A DNA stretch of 64,000 bases from Pseudoips prasinana (GCA_951640165.1 OX621254.1:21612001-21676000); one strand, 5' to 3'; numbered from the stretch's first letter, positions 21,890 to 33,565 are shown. Translations and numbers: made by a program. The notes: a model not told the origin generated them from the sequence alone.

Positions 21890-22990
21890 TGTATTGATTT
21901 AGATGGACCAAAAGTCACCAAAAGCAAAATATCCTAAGAAATAAGGATTACGAAAATAGCAAAACAAAATAAAAAAAGATTAAAAAGATAGCTGGTATTG
22001 CCCATTTTGTAAAGAAAACATGATACTGTGCACACAGTGTGAAGTATGGCTTCATGAACTTTGTGCTGGAGTTGTCAAAAATACTCATATTTTTATTTGC
22101 AAAGAATTAAAAAGTACAGTCAGAGATGTTATCCATCACTTATAATATTTAGAATAGATTTTTTTAACTAATATTATTGTCATTGCATTGAATAATTTCG
22201 AAGACAATCGATGTCAAAAGGCTATTCAGTCCTTAAACCAATTACATAATTCTGAAAAAGATGATATTGCAATAATCGATTCAACTCCAGATAACAGTAA
22301 TTACAATGACGATGGTAAAAAATATTCTGAGACATTCCTAGATAGTTTGTTTTTAGACTAGGTAAACAAAGAACAGCTTTATGTTGATCTAACAGAAGAC
22401 AAAGATAGTAAAAATCCGACTAATCTATATTTTTTCACCCTTTCTATAAAATTACTGACGCGTTTACTAAAAAGTTGCCTATGTGGTCGAATGTTTTAAT
22501 CACATATTTCAATTCTAATGATGTTAGACCGTCATTGCAGAGATCAATGCAGAGAATTACTTAAAAAGTATTAAATCTTTGGTTTTAAATAATAGTCGTC
22601 AACAAATTGACGTATTTCTTATGCGACATTTTTTATATCCTTCGGGGGAAGTAAAGTTAGCTTTAAAGATATGACACATAAAAAAAATCGAAAATCAGTA
22701 ATTCATTCAAAATTCAACGGTTTTTTTTTCAAATAATCCATCATATATATATATAAGAATCTGGAGAGGGTACGCAAAAAAGAAATGTAGAACTATAAAA
22801 CTAATAACGCTAAATAACGGAATTGATTGTTTAACAGAAAATTTAATTCAAACCCTAAAACAAACCGACTTCCAGTTTGAGGAAAAAGAAATATCTGTAT
22901 CATTTAAACGTCAGGACATATATTATTTACTCAGAAATGATTCCAATATCGGCAAAGAACATCGGCCATATTCGACCTGACCAAAATATG
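21890..22990 (+). pseudogene. Decayed transposase-like gene with a cysteine finger
   Basis: Several short frames look protein-coding though stops abound. Near 21990 the translation gives WYCPFCKENMILCTQCEVW followed by LHELCAG, a C-x2-C, C-x2-C-x3-W-x-H-x2-C finger as found at the end of some pogo/Tc1 and MULE proteins. Near 22417-22660 there are FFHPFYKITDAFTKKLPMWS and SIKSLVLNNSRQQIDVFLM, the latter resembling the end of NOF/MULE-like transposases. A 75-base repeat interrupts it at 22128. The family is uncertain; no terminal repeats were found. Confidence 0.35.
22128..22205 (+). repeat. Dispersed repeat, copy 2 (partner 14048-14122)
   Basis: See 14048-14122; here it sits inside the decayed transposase region, separating its finger from the following coding-like stretch. 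Confidence 0.6.
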
Positions 22991-22999
22991 AAACGACCA

Positions 23000-23390
23000 C
23001 CAATGGTTGATACGGCAAAAAATAGTGACTTATGTGTATATTAAATTACGGGGTTCAGCTTTTTTTATTGGGACCGGGAAAATAATTAAGCTTTGTAATA
23101 AAAACCTCATTTCCATAATAATACTTTTAATAGGTTTTGAACGCATCCAAAGCTGTCCCGTTTTTATCTGTGCTCCACGTTTCGTAACACTAAAGTAAGG
23201 CTACTATTATGTGTTTACTATCTTAAATACTAGACTGTATCGCAGATTTGTTACTTATTTTTGTAATGAATTAGCAATTACATCATTTTTAGATGGGGAT
23301 ATGGATTAAGTATTCCGAAACGAGTTGCAAATGATAGGTTGACTTTTGTACTAATACGTAGAACGGAACATATTATGACAGAATGAGAGC
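23000..23390. other. A/T-rich stretch, no gene seen
   Basis: Only chance frames. It leads up to the GC-rich 5' region of the IS4EU gene. Confidence 0.4.
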
Positions 23391-23397
23391 TGTCAAA

Positions 23398-23434
23398 GCG
23401 TTTACCGTGCGTGCATTGCGCGCACGGTAAACGC
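23398..23434. repeat. GC-rich hairpin, 14-base arms, 9-base loop
   Basis: GCGTTTACCGTGCG (23398-23411) and its exact complement (23421-23434). It lies about 250 bases upstream of the first IS4EU exon and might be part of that element's 5' end or promoter region; no matching sequence was found at the other end. Confidence 0.6.
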
Positions 23435-24947
23435 ACGCCGTGCAGTCCTTCGGTCGTTGCTTTTGCGTCGTTGCGTACTGTGCGATTTGTTGTGGTTTTT
23501 GTGTGTTATTTGTGACTTGGCTACTATTACGGACTCCGACTGATCTTTCAACTCCTGACGACCCTTTGATATTGATACCTGGTCCCGATAACGCTTACAC
23601 CTGACGACCCTCTGCTATTGATCCTAGGACACCGATTGCGCTTTATGAATTGGTTCCGAGTGTTGAGTAACGTCTCGGAATACTACAATGAACCCGAACA
23701 ACCGAGCAAGTCGTCGACATATACAGTGTATTCATTGCAATATCGTCGTTGATACAATCCGGCGCTTCGTTGTCTTGGAACTTGACACCACAGTCATATC
23801 GTTAATCAGCAATTGGATCGCCCCAATTCTCGTAAGTCATTTTTTTCATAAGATATACATAGTTTACTATGTTATGACAGTATTACAATATTATTCAAAT
23901 GTATTTATTCAGTTGAGTTTTTTATGCTTAATGATCTTTTAGTATATAGTGGATACTGAGTACATTGATTGATCCGTTAGGTAAAGCTGCGTTTGTCGCA
24001 GACAGTCTGTGCATGGGTTACAGTTTCATTACTCATTGAGACTCCCTGGGCCTTGAAAGCATGTTAAGCTGTTTGTCCTGTTCTCTTTACATTTACCATC
24101 TTTGATAATCATTATATCCAGGAAAAAGCTTCTTAAATCTGTGAACCATGTGATAATATCAGTATTATATATATTCCATTAGAATTCCGTTAGTATATAT
24201 TCCATTGATTGGGCTGTGGAGATCTGATGGCAGTTGCTTCATGTAAAATGCCACCACACTAGGTTGTACTAGAAATTAACCCCAACATAGAAAAAGCTAG
24301 GCAGATATTCATTTAAGTAGCATAATAGTAATATTTTTTTCCTCTTTTGCAGATAACTGAAGATGATTTACATTTGTGAGGCATGTAGGGATATTGCAAT
24401 CCACGCAGTTAATGAAGCCTGCGATAACTATGGTGAACAAGCATCTGGATCCTCTCACCAAGGCCATAGACAAGTGTGTGTTCTCTGCGGTCTATCCATA
24501 TTAAGGCGAAGAAGTGACCTTATTTTCAAAGAAAATGCCTCTGAGTTGGATAGAAATATTGCCAATATCATTGAAACCAGGATTGCCCCACGTCAGGTCA
24601 GTGCACTTGTAACCATGAGTGGCTCTGTAATTCAGGACTCAATCATTTTATTTATTAATTTACCCATATGCCATATTGTGTTTTAAACCAAGATATTCCC
24701 TTTTTAGATTACATCAACTGATCGTGTTTGTCATCCATGTTGGCTGAGATGCAGAAGATCTGCGCTTTGGGCACAGCAAGTAGAAGATGCACAATCTGTT
24801 AATCCAGATGATACTATTTTTTTACAAGAACCAAACCACACTGGTCAAGATCTAGAACAACATATAGAGGCTGAGGAAGATAGACCTGAAATCCCAATGG
24901 TTCCTGTTCAATCAGTAGCAGAAATTGTTTTGGCAAAGACGGGTAGC

Positions 24948-24951
24948 AAAT
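24948..24951. repeat. Left 4-bp target duplication AAAT
   Basis: AAAT here and at 29461-29464 flank the insertion 24952-29460 inside the IS4EU gene. Confidence 0.7.
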
Positions 24952-25575
24952 GAGGAGTTCAATTTCAAAAACCTGCCAAAACGACATTTGAACAAATACA
25001 TTATTTCGCTTTAATAAGAAGCGCCATCATTCATTCTTTTTCTTGGTTTAAAAATTATTATCAAAACCCGCTACAAGCCTAACAAATCAGCTTTCAAAAG
25101 TAACAGTTTGTTGCAAACAGCGCTAAAAGAGTTCCAGTGCATTTCAAATTCCGCTGAATCCAAATCGACCAACCACAGCACGGGATTTGCTCAACGTAAC
25201 ACAACAAACAGTATGGCGATATTGTCAACAAAGTGAAGAAGTGCTGTCGGTTTTTTATGTATTTTATCAAGAAATAATGGATGATTCTACACAATTTGTT
25301 ACTAAATGTGATCCTAAACATGCCAGGAAGAGAAAAAGTGATCGATCAACATGGAAACGTACGACGGAGCAAAAGAAACGGTACGTACAGTTTTGTATCA
25401 AACTACATGTTAAAGTGAAGGGGATGGTGTTATGCAAAGTTTTATCAAATCTATAGTTTTATTAAAGTACTGAGTTATTTTATTAATTGTAAATTTAAAC
25501 TGTTCCTGGGGTCAATTTCCTCTTTATTTATTCTTGCATCCATTTCTGGGGAAACCAAACGAGATTTTATGTAGG

Positions 25576-25772
25576 TATCCTACTAATAATATTATAAAGG
25601 CGAAAATTTCTGAGTGTGTGACTGTGCGAGTGTGTATGTTTGTTACTTCTTCACGACTATACGACTGGAGCGATTTTAATAAAATTTGGTATGGGGATAG
25701 CTGATACTCTGGATTAACACATAGGCTATAATTTATAAAGTTTAATGCGGGTGAAACCGCGGGGCACAGCTA
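25576..25772 (+). mobile_element. Short Helitron-like non-autonomous element
   Basis: Starts TCCTACTAATAATATTATAA and ends CGCGGGGCACAGCTAG, with an interior ACGACTGGAGCGATTT-type block. Such units with a TC start and CTAG end are widespread in arthropods and are usually treated as Helitron/Helentron derivatives (from memory). It lies in the intron of the Sola-like transposase. No terminal inverted repeats or target duplication, as expected. Confidence 0.5.
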
Positions 25773-25851
25773 GTATAATATATTGCTTAGTTACTGTTTA
25801 TGTTATGTTGTAAATTCCAAGTAATAAAAATTAAATAAGCTTAATTTTTAG

Positions 25852-26412
25852 GGTTCCGTAGCCGAATGGCAAAAAATGGAACCCTTATAGTTTCGTCATG
25901 TCTGTCTATCTGTCCGTCCGTATGTCACAGCCATTTTATGCCGAAATTATTAGGACTATACACATGAAACTTGGTAGATAGATGTATTCTGTGAATCTGT
26001 TTCTGATACAAAGAAAAAAAAAATTAAGGGATCTCCCCCTCGTACATGGAACTGAAACTGAAAATATTTATTTTTCATGAAACATATGCATGTGTTGTAT
26101 CTATAGAAATATATTTTAAAGTAACATTGAGGTTTCTAAAACCACTTTCTCATAAAGTTAATCGTTTAAAAAGATATACGCTTCCAAAGTGGTCAAATGT
26201 GTCCCCCGCTCTAACTTCTATAATAATGAAGGGATAAATCTAAAAAAAATATATGATGTAGATCTTAATGTAAACTTTCAACGAAAATTGGTTTTAATAA
26301 GATTGCGTTACCAGTGTTTGAAATATAACTTTGTAATTCAAACAAATACTATGAAAAACAAAGTTATTTGGCGTAGTTACTACGGAACCCTTCATGGGTG
26401 AGTCGGACTCGC
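25852..26412 (+). repeat. Common lepidopteran dispersed repeat ('gggttccgtagcc')
   Basis: Opens AGGGTTCCGTAGCCGAATGG, continues with GAACCCTTATAG and TCTGTCCGTCCGTATGTCAC, and ends TACGGAACCCTTCATGGGTG then GAGTCGGACTCGCCCTTGGC. I recognise this wording from many moth and butterfly genomes. It does not encode protein. It lies in the intron of the Sola-like transposase. Confidence 0.65.
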
Positions 26413-27137
26413 CCTTGGCCAATTATTTATGATAAAAAGTGAGATTATTGAATTATTATTTGCAAAAAACATCTGATATTAACTATAAGTCAGTATAAGA
26501 CTACGTTTCCATTTATGCGAATTAGAGCGGCGGAGCACAATGCTCAAAATTCACATCCTAATTTTCGGTTTGGTGGTTTCACTACTACACTCTCCGCTCT
26601 ACTCCGACCGAAACGCACCGACCGACCTAATCAATTGAAAACATTGTTTCAGGTATGAAAGAAAAGGTTTGCCGAAGTTCCCGCAATGCAATCATAAACA
26701 AAAATCATTCAGATGCGCGAAATTAACTCGCCAGGACATAGGCAGATTTCATAGGAATTTTTAGAAATATACGACAAAAATTTCTCAAGACCATTTCATA
26801 TTAAAATATTGCAACGTAAAAAAAGCTAATAATAAAAAAGAAAACTCTAAAAGAAACATTGCAATTAAATATCATGTTATTGGAAACCACGGTCAAATGA
26901 TCCCAGTTTGCCAAAAATCGTTTTTGGATGCTCTTCTGGTTAAAAAAGATAGAATTAAGGGTATTATGAGCAGATTTTATAAAAGTGGAGGAAGTCATCC
27001 AGTAGAAAACAGAGGGAGTGATCGAAAATCTCAAAAATACGCGACATAGAGAGTGTCAGTCGAATGTTTCATTAAAAAACTTAAGTGCCAAGAAAGTCAC
27101 TATTGTTGCTCAAAACCACAAAGATTATATCTCCCGG

Positions 27138-27181
27138 CATAATTTTCGAATATTAAGCTCGCTTAATATTCGAAAATTATG
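27138..27181. repeat. Perfect palindrome, 21-base arms, 2-base loop
   Basis: Left arm 27138-27158 (starts CATAATTTTCGAATATT) is the exact complement of 27161-27181. It lies in the transposase exon. The right arm is the coding original (LNIRKLW); the left arm looks like an inserted inverted copy. Confidence 0.9.
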
Positions 27182-28180
27182 GCGGATCTATAATGCAGAA
27201 CATCAGGATGATTGTAAGGTTAAGCAATGTTTTTTTTCGCAACATATTTAATACATGTTACAACATTGGTTTTGGTTCCCCGAGAACAGACGTCTGCTCC
27301 ACATGTACTTCCCTGCAAGAACAATTAAAAGCTGAAAGTGATACAAGAAAACGACATGAACTTATGACTAATAAAAGAATTCACAGATTAAAGTATAAAG
27401 CGTTTTATAAAATACTCCAAGAGGAAGATGATAACGTAAAAACTATTACATTCGACTGTCAGAAAATCCAGCCATTACCAAAGCTTCCAGACCAGTCAGC
27501 GTATTTTAGTCGTTAGTTAAATTTTTATCATTTTGCTATAGTTGATGGAAATTTTGAAGCTAAATTAAACAAAGAAAATGTTTATTCATATTATTGGAGT
27601 GAAGTAGTTCATAAGAAGGGAGGAAATGAAATTGTAAGTGCAGTATATCATTAACTACAACAAGTAACATTCAACGAGAAAATCAAGATTTTACGTGTGG
27701 TGTGCGACGGATGTTCCGGATAGAATAAGAATACTGCAATGGTTGTTATGTTGGGTAAATGGCTGTATTGTGAAGCACCTAGACATGTAAAAAAAGTTGA
27801 AGTAATATACCCTATAGTCGGACATTCGTTCATACCTCCTGACCGTGTGTTCGCTAAAATCGAAAAAGTATTAAAAACTAAAGAAGTTGTAACTTGTCCA
27901 GTACAATAAGTCTCTGTGCTTGAAGAAAATGGAACTGTCACAGACCTTTCAACTATACCAGTTTACAACTGGAAGAAAGGTTATGAAAAGATTATCAAAC
28001 CCACTAGTTCATGGCATTTTCCTTTTATGAAATCTAAGCGCTTTTTAGCGAACTCAATGATACAAAAATAATTACAAAAAAGAATAAAAAAATTACTATG
28101 CTTTCTCCAGAGTTAATACTTGCAAACACAATTTTACCGATGAAAGTAAAAGTCGAGAAATTTAGGTAAATTTTCTTTCT

Positions 28181-28244
28181 TTCTTCAATTTTTTTGTAAT
28201 ACTCCAAAGTAGGTACTTTGGAGCATTACAAAAAAATTTAAGAA
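28181..28244. repeat. Near-perfect palindrome, 31-base arms, 2-base loop
   Basis: Arms 28181-28211 and 28214-28244 pair at 29 of 31 positions around GG. The central part is ACTCCAAAGTA-GG-TACTTTGGAG. It lies just downstream of the Sola-like transposase coding region. Confidence 0.85.
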
Positions 28245-28394
28245 GGAATGCAAAGTGTTTATCCAGTAGACAGTAGCTCTGATAGTTGAAATGCTATTGA
28301 AGACCATTACTGTGAACATGGTTTTGGGGATGTTGAAACACATATTTAATATTTTTCCTTAAATCATTCCTTATTCTGTATTAGTTTTATTATA

Positions 28395-29047
28395 ATTTTT
28401 TTTTTATTTGTTATGGGTTTGCTCTTGACTCTAGTCTATGTCAGAGATGACAGAGACAAAGTCTACGATGGAGCGAGCTTAACCAGAAGGAGCCTGTTCA
28501 CTCTAACTTTGAAGAGATTAGGGTTATAAGCTTTTGGAAACACCGACGCAGGCAGTGAGTTCCACTCTTTTGCTGTGCGCATTATAAAAGACGTTTGGAA
28601 ACGCTTAGTGCGAATTGGTGGAATAGCTACAAGGTAAGGATGGTAAGATGCAGTGCGTCTGGATGTCCGATGGTAGAAGGGGGCCGGTGGGATGAGGTCG
28701 TGGAGTTCTTGGGCACACTCACCGAAGTACAATCTGTAGAAGACCGACAAGCAGGCAACCTTACGACGATGAGCCAAGCTATGTAGCTTGGCATCCATCA
28801 GTTTTACGTCACCAATGAGCCTCTTAGCCCTGCGTTCCACCGAGTCAAGCGCAGCAAGCTGATATTTAGCTGAGCCATCCCAAAGGTGGCTACAATACTC
28901 CATGCAGGATCGGACTTGTGCTTTGTAAAGGGTTAAAAGCTGTCCAGGCTTGAAGTATCGCTTCACCTTATTTAGGATGCCCAGCTTTTTGGCCGCAGTT
29001 TGGGCTTTGTGCTCGATGGTGGCGCCGAAGTTGAGACTGGATGTCAA
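28395..29047 (-). mobile_element. 5'-truncated LINE: C-terminal end of ORF2
   Basis: An undamaged minus-strand frame of about 194 codons: KLGILNKVKRYFKPGQLL, VRSCMEYCSHLWDGSAKYQL, ALDSVERRAKRLIGDVKLMD, FYRLYFGECAQEL, TAKEWNSLPASVFP. This is the tail found at the end of ORF2 in RTE/CR1-like LINEs, after the polymerase. The 3' end has an A-rich stretch at 28395-28410. It inserted within the right part of the Sola-like transposon. Confidence 0.8.
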
Positions 29048-29460
29048 CTTTTTACACTTTAACCCGTATTATTAATTTTCATGATTCTCCATATCTTATA
29101 AAATAATGTAAATTGCATCATCAAAACTTTAGTATTCATGACTGTTGACTGCTTAAAACCATCCACGTGTACAAATCTGTCAGTTGCGAATCCCGCTAAA
29201 ACGAACAATGTTTATTTAAACCCCGTTAAAATCAAATGTATACATCAAAATCCGCTAAAATAAAAATATTAATGGTTATTTATCTGTTATTTTTAATTAT
29301 TGTCCCTGTGAACAAAGTTCTTAAGTATTGCCAGTCTCAATATAAAGCTGTCACAATGGTTTTATTAGGTGTTGTTTAGAATACTGATTTTTTAAGGTTT
29401 TTTACGTTTTACCGTTATTTAATGAAAATTGATTTGGCGGGTTTTGAAATTGAACTCCTC

Positions 29461-29464
29461 AAAT
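29461..29464. repeat. Right 4-bp target duplication AAAT
   Basis: Partner of 24948-24951. Confidence 0.7.
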
Positions 29465-30119
29465 ACTGCTTCACATTGTTTATTCTTGGGCTTATTTGGT
29501 TGGCTTAGGTTTATTTCTGATTCTTTGAGAAAAACTGTCTTAAGTAATAATAAATTCTACATACCAGAACTGGCAAGAGTTTGTGAGGAACATTTATTTA
29601 GCAATAACTGGGATAGTTTATTTGATTTGCCAAACAGCATCAGTAATTTTAATGTGCAACAAATAGAGCATGTGTTTTCATTGGTAAATTCATCCAAATC
29701 ATATTATGATTTAAGCAGCTTTGAAGCAATTCAAGATGTTGATGACAATTTATTTTTTTATTGGATTGGAAGAACAAAAGAGGAATTTATTTCACTGTTA
29801 CATGAGGTTCCTAGGATCCAAGAAGCTCATAGAGGCATTATAGGCTTGTCTGCTTTGCTTATGAAATTAAAAATTGGAGAATCTGATGACAGATTATCAA
29901 AGCTTTTAGGAGTTCCTTGTTGTACCCTTGAAAGATTAATGTACAGCATAAGAGAATTGCTGGTGCAAGACTTTGTTCCCAATAATCTTGGAATTGGTCA
30001 TATTTCAAGGGAGAATTTACTATGGCACAATCTGCTGTTGCCAAATGGCATCTATAATAATGAAAACAATAACCAAGTCATTCTGATTTGTGATGGCACT
30101 TATACAACATGTAACGTAA

Positions 30120-30797
30120 TTGACGCACACCCTCAGGCACCCCAATTAGAATATAATAACAATGCATATAATTTCACATGTATATGCATTCTTATTTACT
30201 AAATTAGTTTCTTGGAATAACGTTAATTTTTTTTGTATTTTGTATTGAATGATGGTCTTTGTATGACTAATAAAACTTTTAAAACTGCTGTTTTAAAAGT
30301 TTTATTACTTTGACTTACAGTCCATTTCAATTTAATTTGACTGTACAGGGTTAATATGAAAATAATTTCCGTAGTTTTAATTATTTTGGAATAAAAAATT
30401 ACCCTATATTAAAAATGATATAAATCGATTCCGTAAACGATTCTGAACAAACTATTTTCAGGAAGTGCGTTAATTAAGTTACATGTTGTATATACATAAA
30501 CAAAAGTTCAAATTATATGTTTCAAAAGGATACATAGTTACTGGATACATAGGATACATGGTTTTTTCACTTAGCCATGTTTTCAGTTGGTTAAAGGGTA
30601 TGGGTACTAGAGAGTACCACTGTCCTCGTTTCAGCTGGTTGCCAGCTGGTCCGCAGCAGCTGGCAAGAAAGGGCTCAGAAATGAGGACAGTGTCATTACC
30701 CAGAGAGCCGCTGTGGCCCCGGATCCACTGTAGTGTAACTTTGTTGTCAGATGCTATGTTTTCGAGTGCACAGTGGCACTCCATGATGAGACCACTG
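30120..30797 (-). mobile_element. LINE fragment with RNase H inserted in the IS4EU core
   Basis: Between catalytic D1 (DGTY, 30090) and the resumption at YSLHKYRN (about 30797) lies foreign DNA. The minus strand from 30797 encodes SGLIMECHCALENIASDN, VTLQWIRGHSGSLGND and GNQLKRGQWYSL, the C-terminal half of a LINE-type RNase H (R1/I/Outcast group), running into an unassigned A/T-rich tail. It is 5'-truncated. The left border is uncertain by several tens of bases. Confidence 0.65.
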
Positions 30798-31639
30798 TAC
30801 ATACTCACTGCATAAGTATAGAAATATACTCAAACTGTTTTTGATTGTATCAACTGATGGCTATATTGTTGACTGTTTTGGGCCATACAAGGCTAACACA
30901 TCGGATGCTGAGATTATGACATCTCTTTTTATAAATGAGAATTCTCCTCTCAGATTGTATCTCCAAGCTAATGATATCTTTATTTTAGATATGGGTTTCA
31001 GAGACTCTATTAGCCTGTTAGAAGACTGCAATTACAAGGCTTACATGCCAGAATCACTTTCAGAGGGCGAACATCAACTGATCACAGAGCAAGCAAATAG
31101 AAGTAGATGTGTGACAATTTGTCGATGGGTGGTGGAAGTGGTTAATGGGTGTTTTAAAAGAGATTTTAAATTATTACGGCAAGACTATTTTAATAAGACT
31201 GTGCCGCATATGATGCAACAAGATTTTGAAATAGTGGCCAGTCTTATGAACAGGTTTGGTGTTCGCCTCAGAAATAGAGATGATACTGGGGAAATGTTAA
31301 ATATTATCAGAGAAAGGCTTTCTTTACAAAATAATTTGTCCCTATTGGTTGAAAGTACAAATATGAACAGACGGTTTTCTAACTTTGTTAGTATTACGGC
31401 TGATAGAGATAACTTAATCACATTTCCTAGAATGGAAATGAATTAATTAATTCTTTTTGCTTTAGGAACCTATCAGATACGACAAGCACGGTCATATTAT
31501 GGGGAGCACGTAAGGTTTCATGGTGGGTACAGAATAGAAGTAACACGTGACAGCATAGATACTTCAGATTACAATTTGAGAGAAAGTGGCAACAATACTC
31601 TGATACGGGGGAAAATCTAAGTCGAGACATGTCGTCTTC

Positions 31640-33310
31640 TCGCATTAAAACTGTATAATCTCAAATATTACACATTTTACAGGAGAGCGTTTTAAAGTAT
31701 TAACATGTAATATTTTTAATAATAATGATCTTTTCATCATTTATTTTTAATTTTTTGCTAGTTACATTATCTGTCTTTCAAAGTAATATAAAATTATATA
31801 TTAATTTTGTTATATAGTCGCCGAAACATAGGTAAAAAAATAATCGTTTTGAGTTTGAATACTTTTCTAGATAAATTGTTGCTAAATTTTAACGATTTAA
31901 CTTGAAAGTGTATATATAATTTATTAAATACGATTAAATTTAAGGAAAAAATGATATAAGTCGCAGTAAAACAATAATATTTTGTGAAATATTTATTTCT
32001 TTCAATACTAAATTATGTAATTATTTTACTACATGTGATCTAAAACTAATAAAAGTAAAACAAAATGGCTCAAAAAATAAGATAATTATAAAATAGAATT
32101 AAGTGGTTGATATAATCCCGTTAATCACGAAGTAGGCTCCCTACACGGTGGAATGGGACATTTCTGCCTGCATTTCTCTCCATAAGGAGGCTTCATAGAT
32201 TTTTAGCTTACAACTTTATTTTTAGTAGAGTAGCTTTTACCTGCATGCATCAATCATTTTAATTCATTTGTTTTCCATTTTTTTGGGTTAGCTAGAAATT
32301 TACGTGCTTTCTTTTTCGGTGAAACTTACTCTGTCTGTGATTCAACCGTTTGGATTAATTGAACCGATGGATTTGCAGCTTGAGATGACTCAGAATCAGA
32401 ACTACTTTGTGATAAAAATTAAAATCATTCCTAATATTGAAATTGGGATCAGCTAAGCTGTCATCAGAAGGATAATCTTTTCCAGAGGATGACGAGCTGG
32501 GTGACGAACTTGTAGAATCGAAGTCACTGCTATCTGACTAATCTAAAATTAAATGTCTTACTTAAATACACTTAGTACTACCACAAAAACAAAAAAAAAT
32601 GATAAGACGTTATATTCTTGTACTTTGTTGTCGTAAACCTGAATTCCCAGGGATTTTCGTTCAATTTTTGTAAACTCTCCAGGGGATTTTCGTGCGAATC
32701 CTGTAAATTTTAGATCGTTTCCTGTAAATTGTGTTGTAAACCTGTCAAAGAAAAATTATAAGTGTAATAAGTATCAGAATAAAATCTAATTAATAGTACA
32801 TGAAAATAAAAAATAAGTGTACCTAAGTTTTGTTTTTTTACATATTTTTATATCAGAGGGCGACAAACGAGCAGGTGGGTCACCTGGATGGTAAGTCACC
32901 GCCGCCCATGGACACTCGCAACAAAAGTGTACTTATTATTATTATAAGAAAACATTTTAAAACAAACAAAGAATCACGGTAAAATCATAAATACCAATTT
33001 AATAATATTAATGAAAATAAAAAAATGTTACATTTATTAATTAAAAAGCAAACATTTTCGGGATTATAAACTATTTCTCACGTCTGATTTATGATAAAAA
33101 TTAGACAATTTTAAGAGCCATTTCACAAAATGATTACGCTCGAGTTTAGGTAAAAGACTGCATCATTGTTTATGTGTGCGTGTCTACCCACTCAAACGCA
33201 ATGTAAACTGTGTAATACACGTGTCAAGACGGACGAGGCTATCTTGAGCCGTAATCGTAATGTGAATTGATAAGAGATTTATAAAAAAAAAAACTTGTGT
33301 GTACTTATGT
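31640..33310. other. Non-coding, A/T-rich; a decayed coding relic and a short repeat
   Basis: No intact gene. On the minus strand at 32560-32280 a Ser/Asp-rich stretch (SDSSDFDSTSSSPSSSSSGK, then DYPSDDSLADPNFNI) looks like the N-terminal end of a transposase of the type at 25120-28070. At 32856-32935 is a short lepidopteran repeat (GCGACAAACGAGCAGGTGGG). Confidence 0.45.
32856..32935 (+). repeat. Short lepidopteran dispersed repeat
   Basis: Contains GCGACAAACGAGCAGGTGGG, then TCACCTGGATGGTAAGTCAC and CACCGCCGCCCATGGACACT. I recognise this string as extremely common in moth genomes; function unknown. Confidence 0.65.
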
Positions 33311-33317
33311 ACACGCG

Positions 33318-33565
33318 TTAGAAGTTATACTTCTGAATATAGAACTTGAACATAGTTATCAATTTTCATACCGCCTAGAACTAACTTCATGCTGTTATTT
33401 TTACGATGCGCGCGCACGCTGCGCGCGCATTTTAAAAATTCACTCTCATACCACCTAGAACTAACTTCGTGCTGTTAAATTTTTTGGTGTCGGTGTGCGC
33501 GCGCATCGTAAAAGTTCACTCTCATCATTTTTCTCCATCGCGCCAAAAGAAGTATAACTTCAAAA
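33318..33565. repeat. Compact element of nested inverted and direct repeats
   Basis: Outer inverted pair GAAGTTATACTTCT (33321-33334) and AGAAGTATAACTTC (33548-33561). Inner inverted pair TTTTACGATGCGCGCGCAC (33399-33417) with its exact complement at 33495-33513. A 31-base direct repeat CCTAGAACTAACTTC... at 33367-33397 and 33447-33477 (two mismatches). About 250 bases, rich in GCGC, non-coding; MITE-like. Confidence 0.65.

Larger units (their letters stand above)
25120..28070 (+). pseudogene. Sola-like transposase, spliced and decayed
   Basis: An upstream exon (about 25120-25391) ends STWKRTTEQKKR at a GTACGT donor. The intron to 26652 contains the repeats at 25576 and 25852. The second exon starts YERKGLPKFPQCNHKQKSF and continues in shifting frames with IPVCQKSFLDALLVKKDRI, GSPRTDVCSTCTSLQEQLKA (27260), ITFDCQKIQPLPKLPDQSAY, VVCDGCSG, and IYPIVGHSFIPPDRVF (27810-27860). 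These blocks occur in that order in a common insect transposase family; the D of the CDGCSG block is a likely catalytic residue. Stops and two palindromic insertions (27138, 28181) disable it. Confidence 0.65.
24952..29460 (+). mobile_element. Sola-like DNA transposon inserted in the IS4EU gene
   Basis: Ends are inverted: the left end begins GAGGAGTTCAATTTCAAAA and the right end is its complement, with weaker matching for about ten more bases (ACCTGCCAAA versus CCCGCCAAA). AAAT is duplicated on both sides. Inside is one spliced transposase on the plus strand, whose intron holds two smaller repeats, and a LINE fragment. The right subterminal region carries three copies of a CCCGCTAAAA-like word (about 29190-29265). 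A 4-bp duplication and this type of protein suggest the Sola superfamily, from memory; the boundary evidence is much stronger than the superfamily name. Confidence 0.7.
23688..31618 (+). pseudogene. IS4EU/ISL2EU-type DDE transposase gene, spliced, with two insertions
   Basis: Exon 1 (23688-23830, donor GTAAGT) has CIHCNIVVDTIRRF; exon 2 (24354-24597) has ICEACRDIA and VCVLCGLSILRRRSDLIF; exon 3 starts at 24707 with CHPCWLRCRRSALW. These Cys pairs form an N-terminal zinc-binding DNA-recognition region. The gene is opened at 24952-29460 by a DNA transposon and resumes with NTASHCLFLG, FYWIGRTKEEF and SALLMKLKIGESDDRLSKL, then the catalytic core: ICDGTY (D1, 30090), FILDMGFRD (D2) and RWVVEVVNG (E, 31130). 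A LINE fragment sits at about 30120-30797. An in-frame TAA at 31444 precedes a C-terminal block GTYQIRQARSYYGEHVR ending at 31618. One-base shifts near 24365 and 24940. The enzyme would cut and paste its own element. Confidence 0.82.

Noticed and set aside
33399..33513. CRISPR-like repeated units
   Set aside because: Only two direct units with an embedded inverted pair, in eukaryotic transposon DNA; no array or cas-like gene.
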